NCBI GenBank assembly: GCA_002394465.1
Contig: DGTU01000153.1
Span: 1-12,765, forward strand
DNA: 12,765 nt
Direction of reading: 5' to 3'
Source of the DNA: Treponema sp. UBA4328
Lineage (GTDB): Bacteria > Spirochaetota > Spirochaetia > Treponematales > Treponemataceae
The notes under the pieces were generated by a model. The model searched no databases. It saw only the letters and a list, made by a program, of their open reading frames with translations, and had not been told where the DNA came from. A program made the position numbers and the translations under genes. Positions 6,223 to 12,765 of this stretch are shown here, piece by piece (the stretch's first letter is position 1; each line of letters starts with the position of its first letter).

Positions 6223-7824
6223 ATGAAAAACTTTTTTAAGAATCTCGCTCTCGTTGCATTGATTCTTGCAGTTGCTTCACCAGCTTTTTCAGCTAAGAAA
6301 TGGAAGGTGAATAAAGACGGTACAGTTGACATCGAACTCTGGTACGGTGCTGCTGTAACTGAAGCAGGTCCACCACCAGCTAACTGGAAGGCTTACGATC
6401 TTATCAAACAGAAATGCGGTATCAACCTTATTCTTACTGCACTTCCTTCAAACGAAACAGACCAGGATACAAAAATAAACGCTGCTGCTGCTGCAAACCA
6501 GCTCCCTGATCTTTTCATGGTTTCTGCTAACTCTTTCCAGCTTCTTTCACAGAAAGGTCTTCTTTCATGTGTAGATGATATGTATCCGATGATGCCTAAC
6601 CGTACAAAACTCCTGTACGACAAGGACTCAAAGACATTCTCATCTGTAGATGGAAAATCATACGCTCTCGCTCAGCCGGGTTCAATCGTTAAGAATGAAG
6701 GTGTTATCATCCGCAACGACTGGCTCAAAAAACTCGGTCTCAAGACACCAACAACAACTGACGAGTTCTTCAACGTTATGAAAGCTTTCACAGAGAAAGA
6801 TCCTGATGGAAACAAAAAGGCTGATACATACGGTCTTGGTCTCTACCTCGAACTTACTCCGGCAAACGAAGGTCTTGGAAGACGCTTTGACCCGTTCATG
6901 GGTGCATTCGGTGTTGCAGGTACATGGAACATGACAAAGGCTGGTGCCGGACTCAACGTTCACAAACCTGAATATTTCGAAGCTTTGACATACATTAAAA
7001 AGATTATCGATGCTAAAGTAATCGATCCTAACTGGCTTGCTTACAAGAAAGATGACTATCGTGCTGCATGGAAACAGGGTAAATTCGGTATCTGGCGTGA
7101 ACAGAACGCTGCTCTCGCTTCTGAATCTAACTATGCTCCATTCGACAAGAACTTCCCTAACGGAGACTGCCAGATCATCGCTCCTCCGAAAGGACCGGCT
7201 GGAAAATCTGCTTGTGGTACATTCTCTCAGGCTTACCGTATGTACGCTGTTCCAAAGACAGCTGACAAAGAATCTGTAAAGATCAAGGGAAAGACTGTTA
7301 CAAAGAAGCAGAAGATTGCTGAACTTCTTGAATGGATGTCATCAGATGAAGGTTACTACCTCCTCGGATGGGGTGAAGAAGGCGTTAACTGGGTTCGCGA
7401 TCCAAAAACAGGTGCACCAACAAAAGACGGTATCCCTGATCCAAAACTCGCTTACTCAAAAGCTGCTATGCAGCCACTTACACAGCTCCGCAACATGGTT
7501 TACTACAACTCTGACCTCGAGCTTATTTCACGCTACCCGACATACATCACACAGTACTCAAAGAAAGAGATGTCTTCTTTGAAAGCTCTCCGCCAGATGC
7601 AGTCATATCCATGGACAGCATGTAACGGTGTTGATCTTCTCCCACAGCCAGGTGCTGACCTTAAGCGCTTCTACGAACAGGGTATCGTAGAGTTCATGAC
7701 AGGTGAGCGCAAACTCACAAAAGAGAACTGGGCTGCATGGTTGAACGAATTCGATGCTAACGGTGGTAAGGAATGGGAAGCAGAAGGTATTGCTAAGGCA
7801 AAATCTATGCGCCTCCTTCAGTAG
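6223..7824 (+). CDS. Secreted ABC sugar-binding protein, LplA/YtcQ/AlgQ-like (family 1)
   Basis: This is the periplasmic receptor of the importer, 533 residues. The start at 6223 is chosen over an upstream in-frame TTG (6184) because AGGAGG at 6211-6216 lies 6 bases before it and a normal signal peptide then follows: MKNFFKN, a hydrophobic core, and cleavage near AFSA/KK at residue 23-24. There is no lipobox Cys, so it should be soluble rather than a lipoprotein like Bacillus LplA. The family pattern NDWLKKLGLKTPTTTDEF is at 165-182. DPDGNKKAD at 193-201 resembles the EF-hand-like calcium loop of alginate-binding AlgQ proteins, which fits a large uronate-containing ligand. Aromatic residues, including Trp at 40, 55, 271, 283 and 291, could stack on sugar rings. 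It has its own promoter and terminators on both sides. The exact ligand is inferred from the neighbouring uxaB and kdgK. Confidence 0.9.
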   Translation: MKNFFKNLALVALILAVASPAFSAKKWKVNKDGTVDIELWYGAAVTEAGPPPANWKAYDLIKQKCGINLILTALPSNETDQDTKINAAAAANQLPDLFMVSANSFQLLSQKGLLSCVDDMYPMMPNRTKLLYDKDSKTFSSVDGKSYALAQPGSIVKNEGVIIRNDWLKKLGLKTPTTTDEFFNVMKAFTEKDPDGNKKADTYGLGLYLELTPANEGLGRRFDPFMGAFGVAGTWNMTKAGAGLNVHKPEYFEALTYIKKIIDAKVIDPNWLAYKKDDYRAAWKQGKFGIWREQNAALASESNYAPFDKNFPNGDCQIIAPPKGPAGKSACGTFSQAYRMYAVPKTADKESVKIKGKTVTKKQKIAELLEWMSSDEGYYLLGWGEEGVNWVRDPKTGAPTKDGIPDPKLAYSKAAMQPLTQLRNMVYYNSDLELISRYPTYITQYSKKEMSSLKALRQMQSYPWTACNGVDLLPQPGADLKRFYEQGIVEFMTGERKLTKENWAAWLNEFDANGGKEWEAEGIAKAKSMRLLQ

Positions 7825-7847
7825 TTAACATAGTTTGACTGGATATA

Positions 7848-7880
7848 CGGGCTGTCCGAACAGGGCAGTCCGTTTTTTTT
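7848..7880 (+). terminator. Intrinsic terminator of the solute-binding protein gene
   Basis: CGGGCTGTCC (7848-7857) pairs with GGGCAGTCCG (7863-7872) over 10 pairs with two wobble pairs and a 5-base GAACA loop. Eight T residues follow at 7873-7880. It begins 23 bases after the stop codon and closes the transport unit. Confidence 0.88.
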
Positions 7881-7907
7881 GCATAATATTGATTTTTTGA
7901 ATAGAAT
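7879..7907 (+). promoter_or_regulatory. Promoter of the RNA methyltransferase, predicted leaderless
   Basis: TTGCAT (7879-7884), a 17-base spacer and TAGAAT (7902-7907). The -10 ends 6 bases before the ATG at 7914, so transcription is predicted to begin at or next to the start codon. No Shine-Dalgarno sequence is present. The -35 begins within the U-tract of the preceding terminator. Confidence 0.5.
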
Positions 7908-7913
7908 ATAGTC

Positions 7914-8675
7914 ATGAAGAACAAAGAGAATAACGAACTTGCAGTCTGTGGTTTTGAAGCAGTTAAAGCACTTGTAAAAGAACACAAAGAAAATATCCGC
8001 CGCTTTTATTATACGCGTGACAGGATGATGGCATTTAAGGATCTTTTTAAATATCTTGCCGAAAATAAAATTCCTTACAATAACGTCAGCGAAGGAGAAC
8101 TTGAAAAACTCTGCGGAAGCGTTCATCATCAGGGTGTTGTTGCGATGATCAGAACCCCGCGCATTCTTCCGCTTGATACTGATATTACAGATGAATGGGT
8201 TAGGAATAATGAATCTGCAGTCGTTCTCGACAGGGTAGGCAATGCAAATAATCTGGGTGCAATTGTCAGAAGCGCCGCATTCTTTGGATTCAGGAATGTT
8301 GTAATTCCTCTTGATGAGGCTCAGACTTCTATTACGACGAGTTCTTACAGGGTAGCTCAGGGCGGAATGGAATATGTCAATGTTTATTCCGTTAAATCAA
8401 TCGTAAAGCTTCTGTCTGCAATGAAAGGCAAACTTGTACGCTTTGGAACTGATGTTGAAGCAAAGACTTCTGTAAGGGATATAAAAAAACTTGCCGGTGG
8501 TAAAGGCAGCATAATTGTCCTTGGAAATGAAGAAAACGGCATTTCTGAGCAGGTAAAAAAGAACTGTGATGAGCTTGTGATTATTCCGTACGGGCAGAAA
8601 AAAAGCAGCCGTCGCATCGAAAGCCTCAATGTTGCTCAGGCTGCTTCGATTATTTTCTACGAGTTTTCAAACTAA
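7914..8675 (+). CDS. SpoU/TrmH-family RNA 2'-O-ribose methyltransferase (YfiF/RlmB-like)
   Basis: This enzyme transfers a methyl group from S-adenosylmethionine to a ribose 2'-OH of rRNA or tRNA, through a trefoil-knot SPOUT fold. At 253 residues it has a typical length. Residues 9-80 form the N-terminal RNA-binding domain (VCGFEAVKAL, then SVHHQGVVA). Motif 1 is NNLGAIVRSAAFFG at 112-125, with the conserved Asn113 and catalytic-type Arg119. Motif 2 is IVLGNEENGIS at 201-211. Motif 3 is SLNVAQAASIIFYEF at 237-251. The spacing, and FKDLFKYLAENKIPY-like residues, resemble E. coli YfiF (TrmG) more than RlmB, so the target nucleotide is not assigned. It lies among sugar genes but has its own promoter, and its stop overlaps the kdgK stop by 4 bases. 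It is probably a housekeeping neighbour. Confidence 0.9.
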   Translation: MKNKENNELAVCGFEAVKALVKEHKENIRRFYYTRDRMMAFKDLFKYLAENKIPYNNVSEGELEKLCGSVHHQGVVAMIRTPRILPLDTDITDEWVRNNESAVVLDRVGNANNLGAIVRSAAFFGFRNVVIPLDEAQTSITTSSYRVAQGGMEYVNVYSVKSIVKLLSAMKGKLVRFGTDVEAKTSVRDIKKLAGGKGSIIVLGNEENGISEQVKKNCDELVIIPYGQKKSSRRIESLNVAQAASIIFYEFSN

Positions 8676-9697
8676 CGGTTCATTTCGCTCTGGCGTTCAG
8701 TGCTCTGATGTGCCTTGACGATGGCACTGATTTCGTTGAAGTCTGAAAGAGGAAGGTCGCCGAAAATCGTATTCTTGGTTGCACAGGTTGCGTTTCCGAA
8801 TTCCATTGCCATCTGAGGATCATTGTATTTGAGGAGTCCGAAAAGAACGCCTGCGCAGAAAGCATCACCGCTTCCGATACGGTCTACTACATCGATGTCC
8901 TTGTATGGTGGTTCAGTGTAGAATTTGTCATCTTTGCGTGAATAAACTGTGGATGTAAACGAGTGAACTTTCGGGCTTATTACTTCTCGTTCAGATGAAG
9001 CAATTATGCTGATGTTCGGATAGTCTTTGCAGAATTCACGGTGCATGTCCTGAAGGGAACCGCTTTTCTGGAACATGCGGCGGCAGCTTTCTTCAGAAAT
9101 GAAAAGGATATCAACATAAGGAAGAATTGATTTGATAGTGGTTCTTGCAGTCTCTTCGTCCCAGAGGTTTGCACGGTAGTTTACGTCAAATGCAATCTGT
9201 GTTCCGGTTTTCTTGAATTTCTTGATCATTTCAATTGCAAGGGTGCGGGTATTTTCACTGAGAGCAAGCGTAATTCCAGATGTATAGAACATGCGGGTTT
9301 TATTGTAGATGTCTTCAGGAATTTCTGAAGGAAGAATCTTTGTGATTGATGAGTTTTTGCGGTCATAAACTACAGTCGGCTTTCTCGGATATGCTCCGTT
9401 TTCATAGTAGTAAATTCCGACACGTGCTTCAGGTGAATTATCAAAGATAATATAGTCATCGCTGACACTTGATGCACGGATTCTGTTTTTAATGAAGGTT
9501 CCAAGCTGGTTCTGCGGAAGGCGGGTAATGATTCCTGTACGAAGGCCTAAAAGTGAAACACCTGATGCAACGTTGAGTTCAGCGCCGCCTGCGTGTTTTT
9601 TGAATGAATCACTTTTACTGATAAGTTCGTTTACTGATGGTGAAAGACGAAGCATTGTTTCACCGAATGTAATCAAGTCAAATTCTTTTTGTTCCAT
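8672..9697 (-). CDS. kdgK: 2-keto-3-deoxygluconate kinase (PfkB family)
   Basis: This cytosolic kinase phosphorylates 2-keto-3-deoxygluconate to its 6-phosphate, the last step before aldolase cleavage to pyruvate and glyceraldehyde 3-phosphate. The chosen start (MEQKEFDLI) gives 341 residues. An ATG at 9712 is in frame, but it overlaps the GAGGAG ribosome site (9705-9710) that serves 9697. PfkB signature 1 is HAGGAELNVASGVSLLG near 35-51. Signature 2 is DRIGSGDAFCAG at 272-283, with Asp278 as catalytic base. GIYYYENGAYPRKPTVVYDR at 94-113 and FDVNYRANLW at 170-179 are typical of KdgK substrate-binding segments rather than of ribokinase or fructokinase. It is divergent from the GerMN gene and convergent with the methyltransferase, overlapping it by 4 bases. 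It is likely co-regulated with uxaB, although not in the same operon. Confidence 0.9.
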   Translation of the reverse strand: MEQKEFDLITFGETMLRLSPSVNELISKSDSFKKHAGGAELNVASGVSLLGLRTGIITRLPQNQLGTFIKNRIRASSVSDDYIIFDNSPEARVGIYYYENGAYPRKPTVVYDRKNSSITKILPSEIPEDIYNKTRMFYTSGITLALSENTRTLAIEMIKKFKKTGTQIAFDVNYRANLWDEETARTTIKSILPYVDILFISEESCRRMFQKSGSLQDMHREFCKDYPNISIIASSEREVISPKVHSFTSTVYSRKDDKFYTEPPYKDIDVVDRIGSGDAFCAGVLFGLLKYNDPQMAMEFGNATCATKNTIFGDLPLSDFNEISAIVKAHQSTERQSEMNR

Positions 9698-9716
9698 ATT
9701 GAAACTCCTCACTCAT

Positions 9717-9745
9717 AGTATATAAGTAATTCGGACTTATGAAAA
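9717..9745 (-). promoter_or_regulatory. Promoter of kdgK with dyad in its spacer
   Basis: On the minus strand, TATACT (9717-9722) lies 17 bases from a weak TTTTCA (9740-9745). Between and touching them is a perfect inverted repeat, ATAAGTAATTCGGACTTAT (9722-9740; 6-base arms, 7-base centre). This is a classic position for a repressor. Transcription would begin near 9710, giving a short leader that contains GAGGAG. Confidence 0.45.
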
Positions 9746-9775
9746 TACTACGAAATAATGACGCATAATTAATGA

Positions 9776-9804
9776 TGGACTTTAACGGGTAAGTTGAATA
9801 TACT
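9776..9804 (+). promoter_or_regulatory. Promoter of the GerMN-domain gene, predicted leaderless
   Basis: TGGACT (9776-9781), a 17-base spacer and TATACT (9799-9804). The -10 ends 6 bases before the ATG at 9811, the same geometry as at 7914, and no Shine-Dalgarno sequence is present. Transcription would start at or beside the ATG. Confidence 0.45.
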
Positions 9805-9810
9805 TTAACT

Positions 9811-10656
9811 ATGGGTGACAAAAAAAAGAAAAAGTCGGGATTATTCTTATCGTGCTGGCTTCTGGCCATTCTTGTTATTGTAATTATTTTTCTTGTAAAG
9901 CAGGACGAAATCCTGGCAAACCTCAAGCAGACAAATTTCTTTGAAAGGGTATTCGGATCAACACCTGAATTCGTGCAGAATCTTGAAACAAAACCTGCTC
10001 CCGAAAAGGAAACTACGCCTTTTGAAATAATAGTAAAACCTGTAAAGGAAACTGAAACCAGGACAGATAACCCTGTAATTGAAAAGAAAGATCCTGAAAA
10101 AGAAAAACCTGCTGCTGTAACGGTTTCTCCTTCTGAGGAAAAGCCGAAACCTGCCGAGCAGACAAAAAATGTTCAGGAAACCGTAAAAACCGAAACCCCG
10201 GCTGAAAAAGCGGCAGAAAAGCCTGCACCGGTTCAGACGAGTACGGCAAAGCTTTATTTTATTTATATTGACGGAAACGGAAAAATCAGCCGCAAGCTCG
10301 TTGAAAGAAAAATTGTCAAAAATGATTCTCCGCTTACGAATAATCTTGCCCTCTTGTTTGCAGGACCCGACCAGTCTGAAAAGAAGAAGGGATATCAGTC
10401 GCTTATCCCTGAGGGAACTAAACTTAAGGGAATCAGCATAAAGGACGGTGTTGCAACACTGAATCTGAGTGAGGAATTCGAATACAATATGTACGGCGCA
10501 GAAGGTCAGCAAAATTCCCTTGCCCAGATTGTGTATACGGCAACTGAGTTTTCAACCGTCAAGTCGGTACGCTTCCTTATTGAAGGTGAGAAAAAAGACT
10601 ATCTCGGAAGTGAGGGCGTCTGGATCGGAAGCGCCCTTTCAAGAGGAAGTTTTTAG
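9811..10656 (+). CDS. Membrane-anchored GerMN-domain protein
   Basis: The 281-residue protein has three regions. Residues 2-10 are a basic cytoplasmic start (DKKKKKSG), followed by one transmembrane segment at about 11-29. Residues 55-145 are a Pro/Glu/Lys/Thr-rich, probably disordered linker. Residues about 147-265 match the GerMN domain: LALLFAGP at 179-186, SLIPEGTKLKGISIKDGVAT at 197-216, LNLSEEF at 217-223, and QNSLAQIVYTATEF...VRFLIEGE. GerMN domains occur in spore-germination protein GerM and in envelope proteins of non-spore-formers, where their role is poorly defined. Here the domain would sit in the periplasm, held off the membrane by the linker. The start has no ribosome site. The stop lies 2 bases before the convergent gene's stop. 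No link to sugar metabolism is apparent. Confidence 0.8.
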   Translation: MGDKKKKKSGLFLSCWLLAILVIVIIFLVKQDEILANLKQTNFFERVFGSTPEFVQNLETKPAPEKETTPFEIIVKPVKETETRTDNPVIEKKDPEKEKPAAVTVSPSEEKPKPAEQTKNVQETVKTETPAEKAAEKPAPVQTSTAKLYFIYIDGNGKISRKLVERKIVKNDSPLTNNLALLFAGPDQSEKKKGYQSLIPEGTKLKGISIKDGVATLNLSEEFEYNMYGAEGQQNSLAQIVYTATEFSTVKSVRFLIEGEKKDYLGSEGVWIGSALSRGSF

Positions 10657-10658
10657 TT

Positions 10659-11735
10659 TTACTTTACTATGACGGTATAAGAATCAAGAATCTTATTGAA
10701 GTACTTTGTGTTTTCTTCATACGATGATGAGAAAACTGTCAGTGTAAGTACTGTAAAGCCTGTATCACTGAACCTGTAAATCTTTTTGATATCAGTAGTA
10801 AATGTATTTGTTTCAGAGTTGTGGAAAACCTGTGTTAAAGTCATTACAGATTTCTTTTGCGAGAATACAGTATTTTCTGAAAGCGGATAGGAGCGGGCAG
10901 TTCCAAGCATGAACGTTCTGAGAATCATCCTGAACAGATCCATGTTTTGAGTTTTGTCTTCAGGTATCTGGATACAGTTCATTGAGAGGACGGCTTCCTG
11001 TTCAAGTGTCCAGAAATTGTCGCTCTGCTTTTTCCACTGGTCAGTAATTTTTACAGACTGAAGTACATCATTCTGAGAAGAATATTCTGCTTTAAGTGTT
11101 GAAGATTTTTTTGCAGGCTTGAAATTCCTTGGTGTAAGTGAAGATTTTTTGGGAATGCCGTAAAATTCTGTGAAAGATTTATCATCTGACGAGGTGACCT
11201 GTCCCTGAGTTACAAGAACCAGAATTTTTTCACCTGTGTCTGAAATAATCGAATTAATGTTAAAAAGAGGAACAAGCGGATCCCAGTTGATTTTTACGTT
11301 TCCGCCGAACTGTTCGTAATCAGTATCAAGCGAAACGGCTTCTTTAATGTTTCCTGCTTTCTGGCGGCGTGCGGTCAGTTCATAAACCATGTCATGAAGA
11401 TAATTGATTATGTCAGGGTTACGCTCGTAGTTTTTGCCGGTAATTTTTTCTCCGGTCATGTCCACGTATTTTTTGACCGGATCCATTGAAAAATAAATCG
11501 TAAAATCTTTTTCTTCCTGAGGTTCATCGCCTTTTACTTCCGGTGCATAGTATCTGACGGCATACGTTGATTCATCATAATACATTGCACCAAAATAAGA
11601 TGTACGGTTAAAAGTCAAATCCTGATAGTATACAAACTGTCCCGAAGTATCAGGTACTGACTGAAATACTCCGGGAAGTGCAGAAACTGCAGAAAGAGAA
11701 AAAACTGAAAGTATGAGCAGGAAAAGGCGTTTCAT
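10659..11735 (-). CDS. Secreted protein of unknown function, coupled to proS
   Basis: I do not recognise this 358-residue protein. It starts MKRLFLLILSVFSLSAVSA with a clear signal peptide, probable cleavage after Ala19, and no lipobox Cys, so it should be exported to the periplasm or beyond. The mature part is rich in Ser, Thr, Tyr and Lys, with alternating patterns that suggest mostly beta structure (YFGAMYYDESTYAVRYY at 48-64). A short patch near 208-217 is Lys/Ser-rich. No catalytic motif was seen. The ATG at 11735 comes one base after the proS stop (11737) and has no good ribosome site, so it probably depends on translation of proS by re-initiation. It may be a spirochete-restricted family; that is a guess. 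Confidence 0.75.
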   Translation of the reverse strand: MKRLFLLILSVFSLSAVSALPGVFQSVPDTSGQFVYYQDLTFNRTSYFGAMYYDESTYAVRYYAPEVKGDEPQEEKDFTIYFSMDPVKKYVDMTGEKITGKNYERNPDIINYLHDMVYELTARRQKAGNIKEAVSLDTDYEQFGGNVKINWDPLVPLFNINSIISDTGEKILVLVTQGQVTSSDDKSFTEFYGIPKKSSLTPRNFKPAKKSSTLKAEYSSQNDVLQSVKITDQWKKQSDNFWTLEQEAVLSMNCIQIPEDKTQNMDLFRMILRTFMLGTARSYPLSENTVFSQKKSVMTLTQVFHNSETNTFTTDIKKIYRFSDTGFTVLTLTVFSSSYEENTKYFNKILDSYTVIVK

Positions 11736-11736
11736 G

Positions 11737-12765
11737 TTATGCGTTCAGTTTTGCAAGTTCAGCGCGTACATATTCGACGGCTTTTCCCGCTGCCTTTTCA
11801 GCCGGAACAAGTTCAGCTTCTTTTGCTGAGCGCGGCTTGAATTCAACGTTCGGAAGGTTTTTATCGCCGACAGTAATTCTGAGCGGAATGCCGATAAGCT
11901 CCATATCAGCAAATTTTACGCCCGGGCGTTCCTTGCGGTCATCAAGAAGGACTTCAATTCCTGCAGTCCTGAGCTGTTCATAGATTTCATCGGCAACTTT
12001 CTTCATGTTGTCCTTGTAGTCAATCGGTACGATGCAGACCTGGAAAGGAGCAACAGTCATAGGCCAGATGATTCCCTTTTCATCGTTGTTGTTTTCGATG
12101 ATTGAAGCGAGGGTGCGGTCAACGCCGATTCCGTAACAGCCCATTGTCGGTTCCTGTGGTTTTCCATCCTGACCGAGGAATGTTACTTTCATTGATTTGG
12201 TATATTTATGTCCGAGCTTGAAAATGTGTCCAAGTTCGTTTCCCTTTCTTGTGTAGAAAGTGTCGCCGCAGCATGCACATTTGTCGCCTTCTTTTGCGGT
12301 GCGGAGGTCTGCATTAATGAACGGTACAAAGTCGCGGAGCGGTTCAACATGTTTAAGGTGATATCCTTCTTTTCCGCTTCCTGTAATTGCATCATGCATT
12401 TGGCTTTTACCGTCTTTGATAACAGAGTAATCGACGATAAGCGGGCATTTTGCTGTCATTGGTCCTACGAAACCGTGTGGTGCGCCTGCATATTCAAGGA
12501 TTTCTTCTGCTTCTGCGAGTACGACTTCGCTGGCTTTAAGTGTGGCTGCAAGCTTGGCTTCGTTAACGTCGAGGTCTGCGCGGATGAGTACGCATGCGTA
12601 GCTCAACGGATAGTAGTCGCCGGCAGGATCTTTAACGTGTTTCCATTTGTCTGCACCGGCTGCCTTTGAAAGGTCGAGTGAAGAATTGATTACGCGGTAG
12701 ATGAGGCACTTGATGAACATTTTCGGAGATTCATCAAAGAATTTTTCCATGTCTTCGATTGAGAA
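11737..12765 (-). CDS. proS: Prolyl-tRNA synthetase, C-terminal part
   Basis: This cytosolic class II synthetase charges tRNA-Pro with proline. The window holds the last 342 residues and the stop; the 5' end is beyond the right edge. The ATG at 12750 is internal, since FSIED precedes it in frame. Fragment residues 1-155 are the YbaK-like editing (INS) domain of bacterial-type ProRS (FIKCLIYR, GFVGPMTAK), which removes mischarged alanine. Compared with E. coli there are about 20 extra residues near 26-52. A Cys cluster lies at 163-166 (CACC). GNELGHIFKLGHKYT at 175-189 and motif 3, GCYGIGVDR at 209-217, complete the catalytic core. Residues 240-340 are the anticodon-binding domain (DDRKERPGVKFADMELIGIP). 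The unknown secreted protein follows one base downstream, probably in the same transcript. Confidence 0.95.
   Translation of the reverse strand, partial: FSIEDMEKFFDESPKMFIKCLIYRVINSSLDLSKAAGADKWKHVKDPAGDYYPLSYACVLIRADLDVNEAKLAATLKASEVVLAEAEEILEYAGAPHGFVGPMTAKCPLIVDYSVIKDGKSQMHDAITGSGKEGYHLKHVEPLRDFVPFINADLRTAKEGDKCACCGDTFYTRKGNELGHIFKLGHKYTKSMKVTFLGQDGKPQEPTMGCYGIGVDRTLASIIENNNDEKGIIWPMTVAPFQVCIVPIDYKDNMKKVADEIYEQLRTAGIEVLLDDRKERPGVKFADMELIGIPLRITVGDKNLPNVEFKPRSAKEAELVPAEKAAGKAVEYVRAELAKLNA

Noticed and set aside
7818..8129. 103-codon open frame on the minus strand
   Set aside because: It runs through the terminator at 7848-7880 and the 5' part of the methyltransferase gene, and has no recognisable product.
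9698..9712. Upstream ATG for kdgK (MRSFN extension)
   Set aside because: It overlaps the GAGGAG that serves the ATG at 9697, and the family N-terminus fits the shorter form.
9958..10512. 184-codon open frame on the minus strand, rich in Phe, Arg and Cys
   Set aside because: It is antisense to the low-complexity Lys/Glu/Pro linker and GerMN domain. Its Phe/Arg-rich composition is what reversed GAA/AAA/CCG codons produce, and it has no plausible domain.
10676..10695. Inverted repeat ATAAGA...TCTTAT as a terminator for the GerMN gene
   Set aside because: The stem has only 6 A/T-rich pairs with an 8-base loop and no U-tract, and it lies in coding sequence of the convergent gene.
12208..12669. 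153-codon open frame on the plus strand
   Set aside because: It is antisense to proS, whose protein matches the ProRS family throughout. The Cys/Phe-rich product is a shadow.
12748..12750. ATG at 12750 as the start of proS
   Set aside because: The frame stays open to the window edge with family-like residues (FSIED), and the fragment lacks the catalytic N-terminal part, so the true start is outside the window.
1..12765. CRISPR arrays, tRNA genes, rRNA, insertion sequences, phage or anti-phage genes
   Set aside because: No regularly spaced repeats, cloverleaf-like sequences, transposase motifs or terminal inverted repeats were seen by reading; almost all the sequence is filled by the listed genes.

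Overview
The window looks like a chromosomal segment from a host-associated spirochete, most likely a gut or rumen Treponema. This is an inference from moderate AT richness, AT-rich intergenic DNA, an AraC regulator with a LacI-type sensor, sugar transporters of the LplB/YtcP/LplA class with no ATPase gene, and a bacterial-type ProRS. No rRNA, tRNA, CRISPR array, insertion sequence or phage gene is visible. Nothing suggests recent transfer.

Layout. Positions 1-728 (minus) hold the N-terminal half of tagaturonate reductase UxaB. A 176-bp divergent region separates it from a very large cytosolic regulator at 905-4108 (plus). The regulator joins a LacI-like sugar-sensor domain, a GAF-like domain, a degenerate histidine-kinase core, a degenerate receiver and an AraC DNA-binding domain. 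Next come two ABC sugar permeases (4210-5175 and 5194-6078), a strong terminator that overlaps a fresh promoter, and a secreted solute-binding protein (6223-7824). A second terminator ends that unit. A SpoU-family RNA methyltransferase (7914-8675, plus) overlaps tail-to-tail with 2-keto-3-deoxygluconate kinase KdgK (8672-9697, minus). Divergent from kdgK is a membrane-anchored GerMN-domain protein (9811-10656). It converges on a secreted protein of unknown function (10659-11735, minus), which sits one base downstream of proS (11737-12765, minus, 5' end outside the window).

The genes from 1 to 9697 read as a hexuronate or pectin-oligosaccharide utilisation locus. The solute-binding protein and permeases would import uronate-containing sugars, UxaB would reduce tagaturonate to altronate, and KdgK would phosphorylate the resulting 2-keto-3-deoxygluconate before Entner-Doudoroff cleavage. 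The fused regulator is placed to sense an intracellular sugar and control transport. UxaC, UxaA, KdgA, pectinases and the transporter ATPase are not in the window. The RNA methyltransferase and the genes from 9811 on look like unrelated neighbours.

The most unusual items are the regulator, which keeps the two-component fold but has lost the phospho-acceptor His and Asp; a terminator whose 3' arm contains the -35 of the solute-binding-protein promoter; a shared CTTA-N7-TAAG dyad before both transporter units; two genes whose promoters predict leaderless mRNAs; and a G8 tract inside the first permease.
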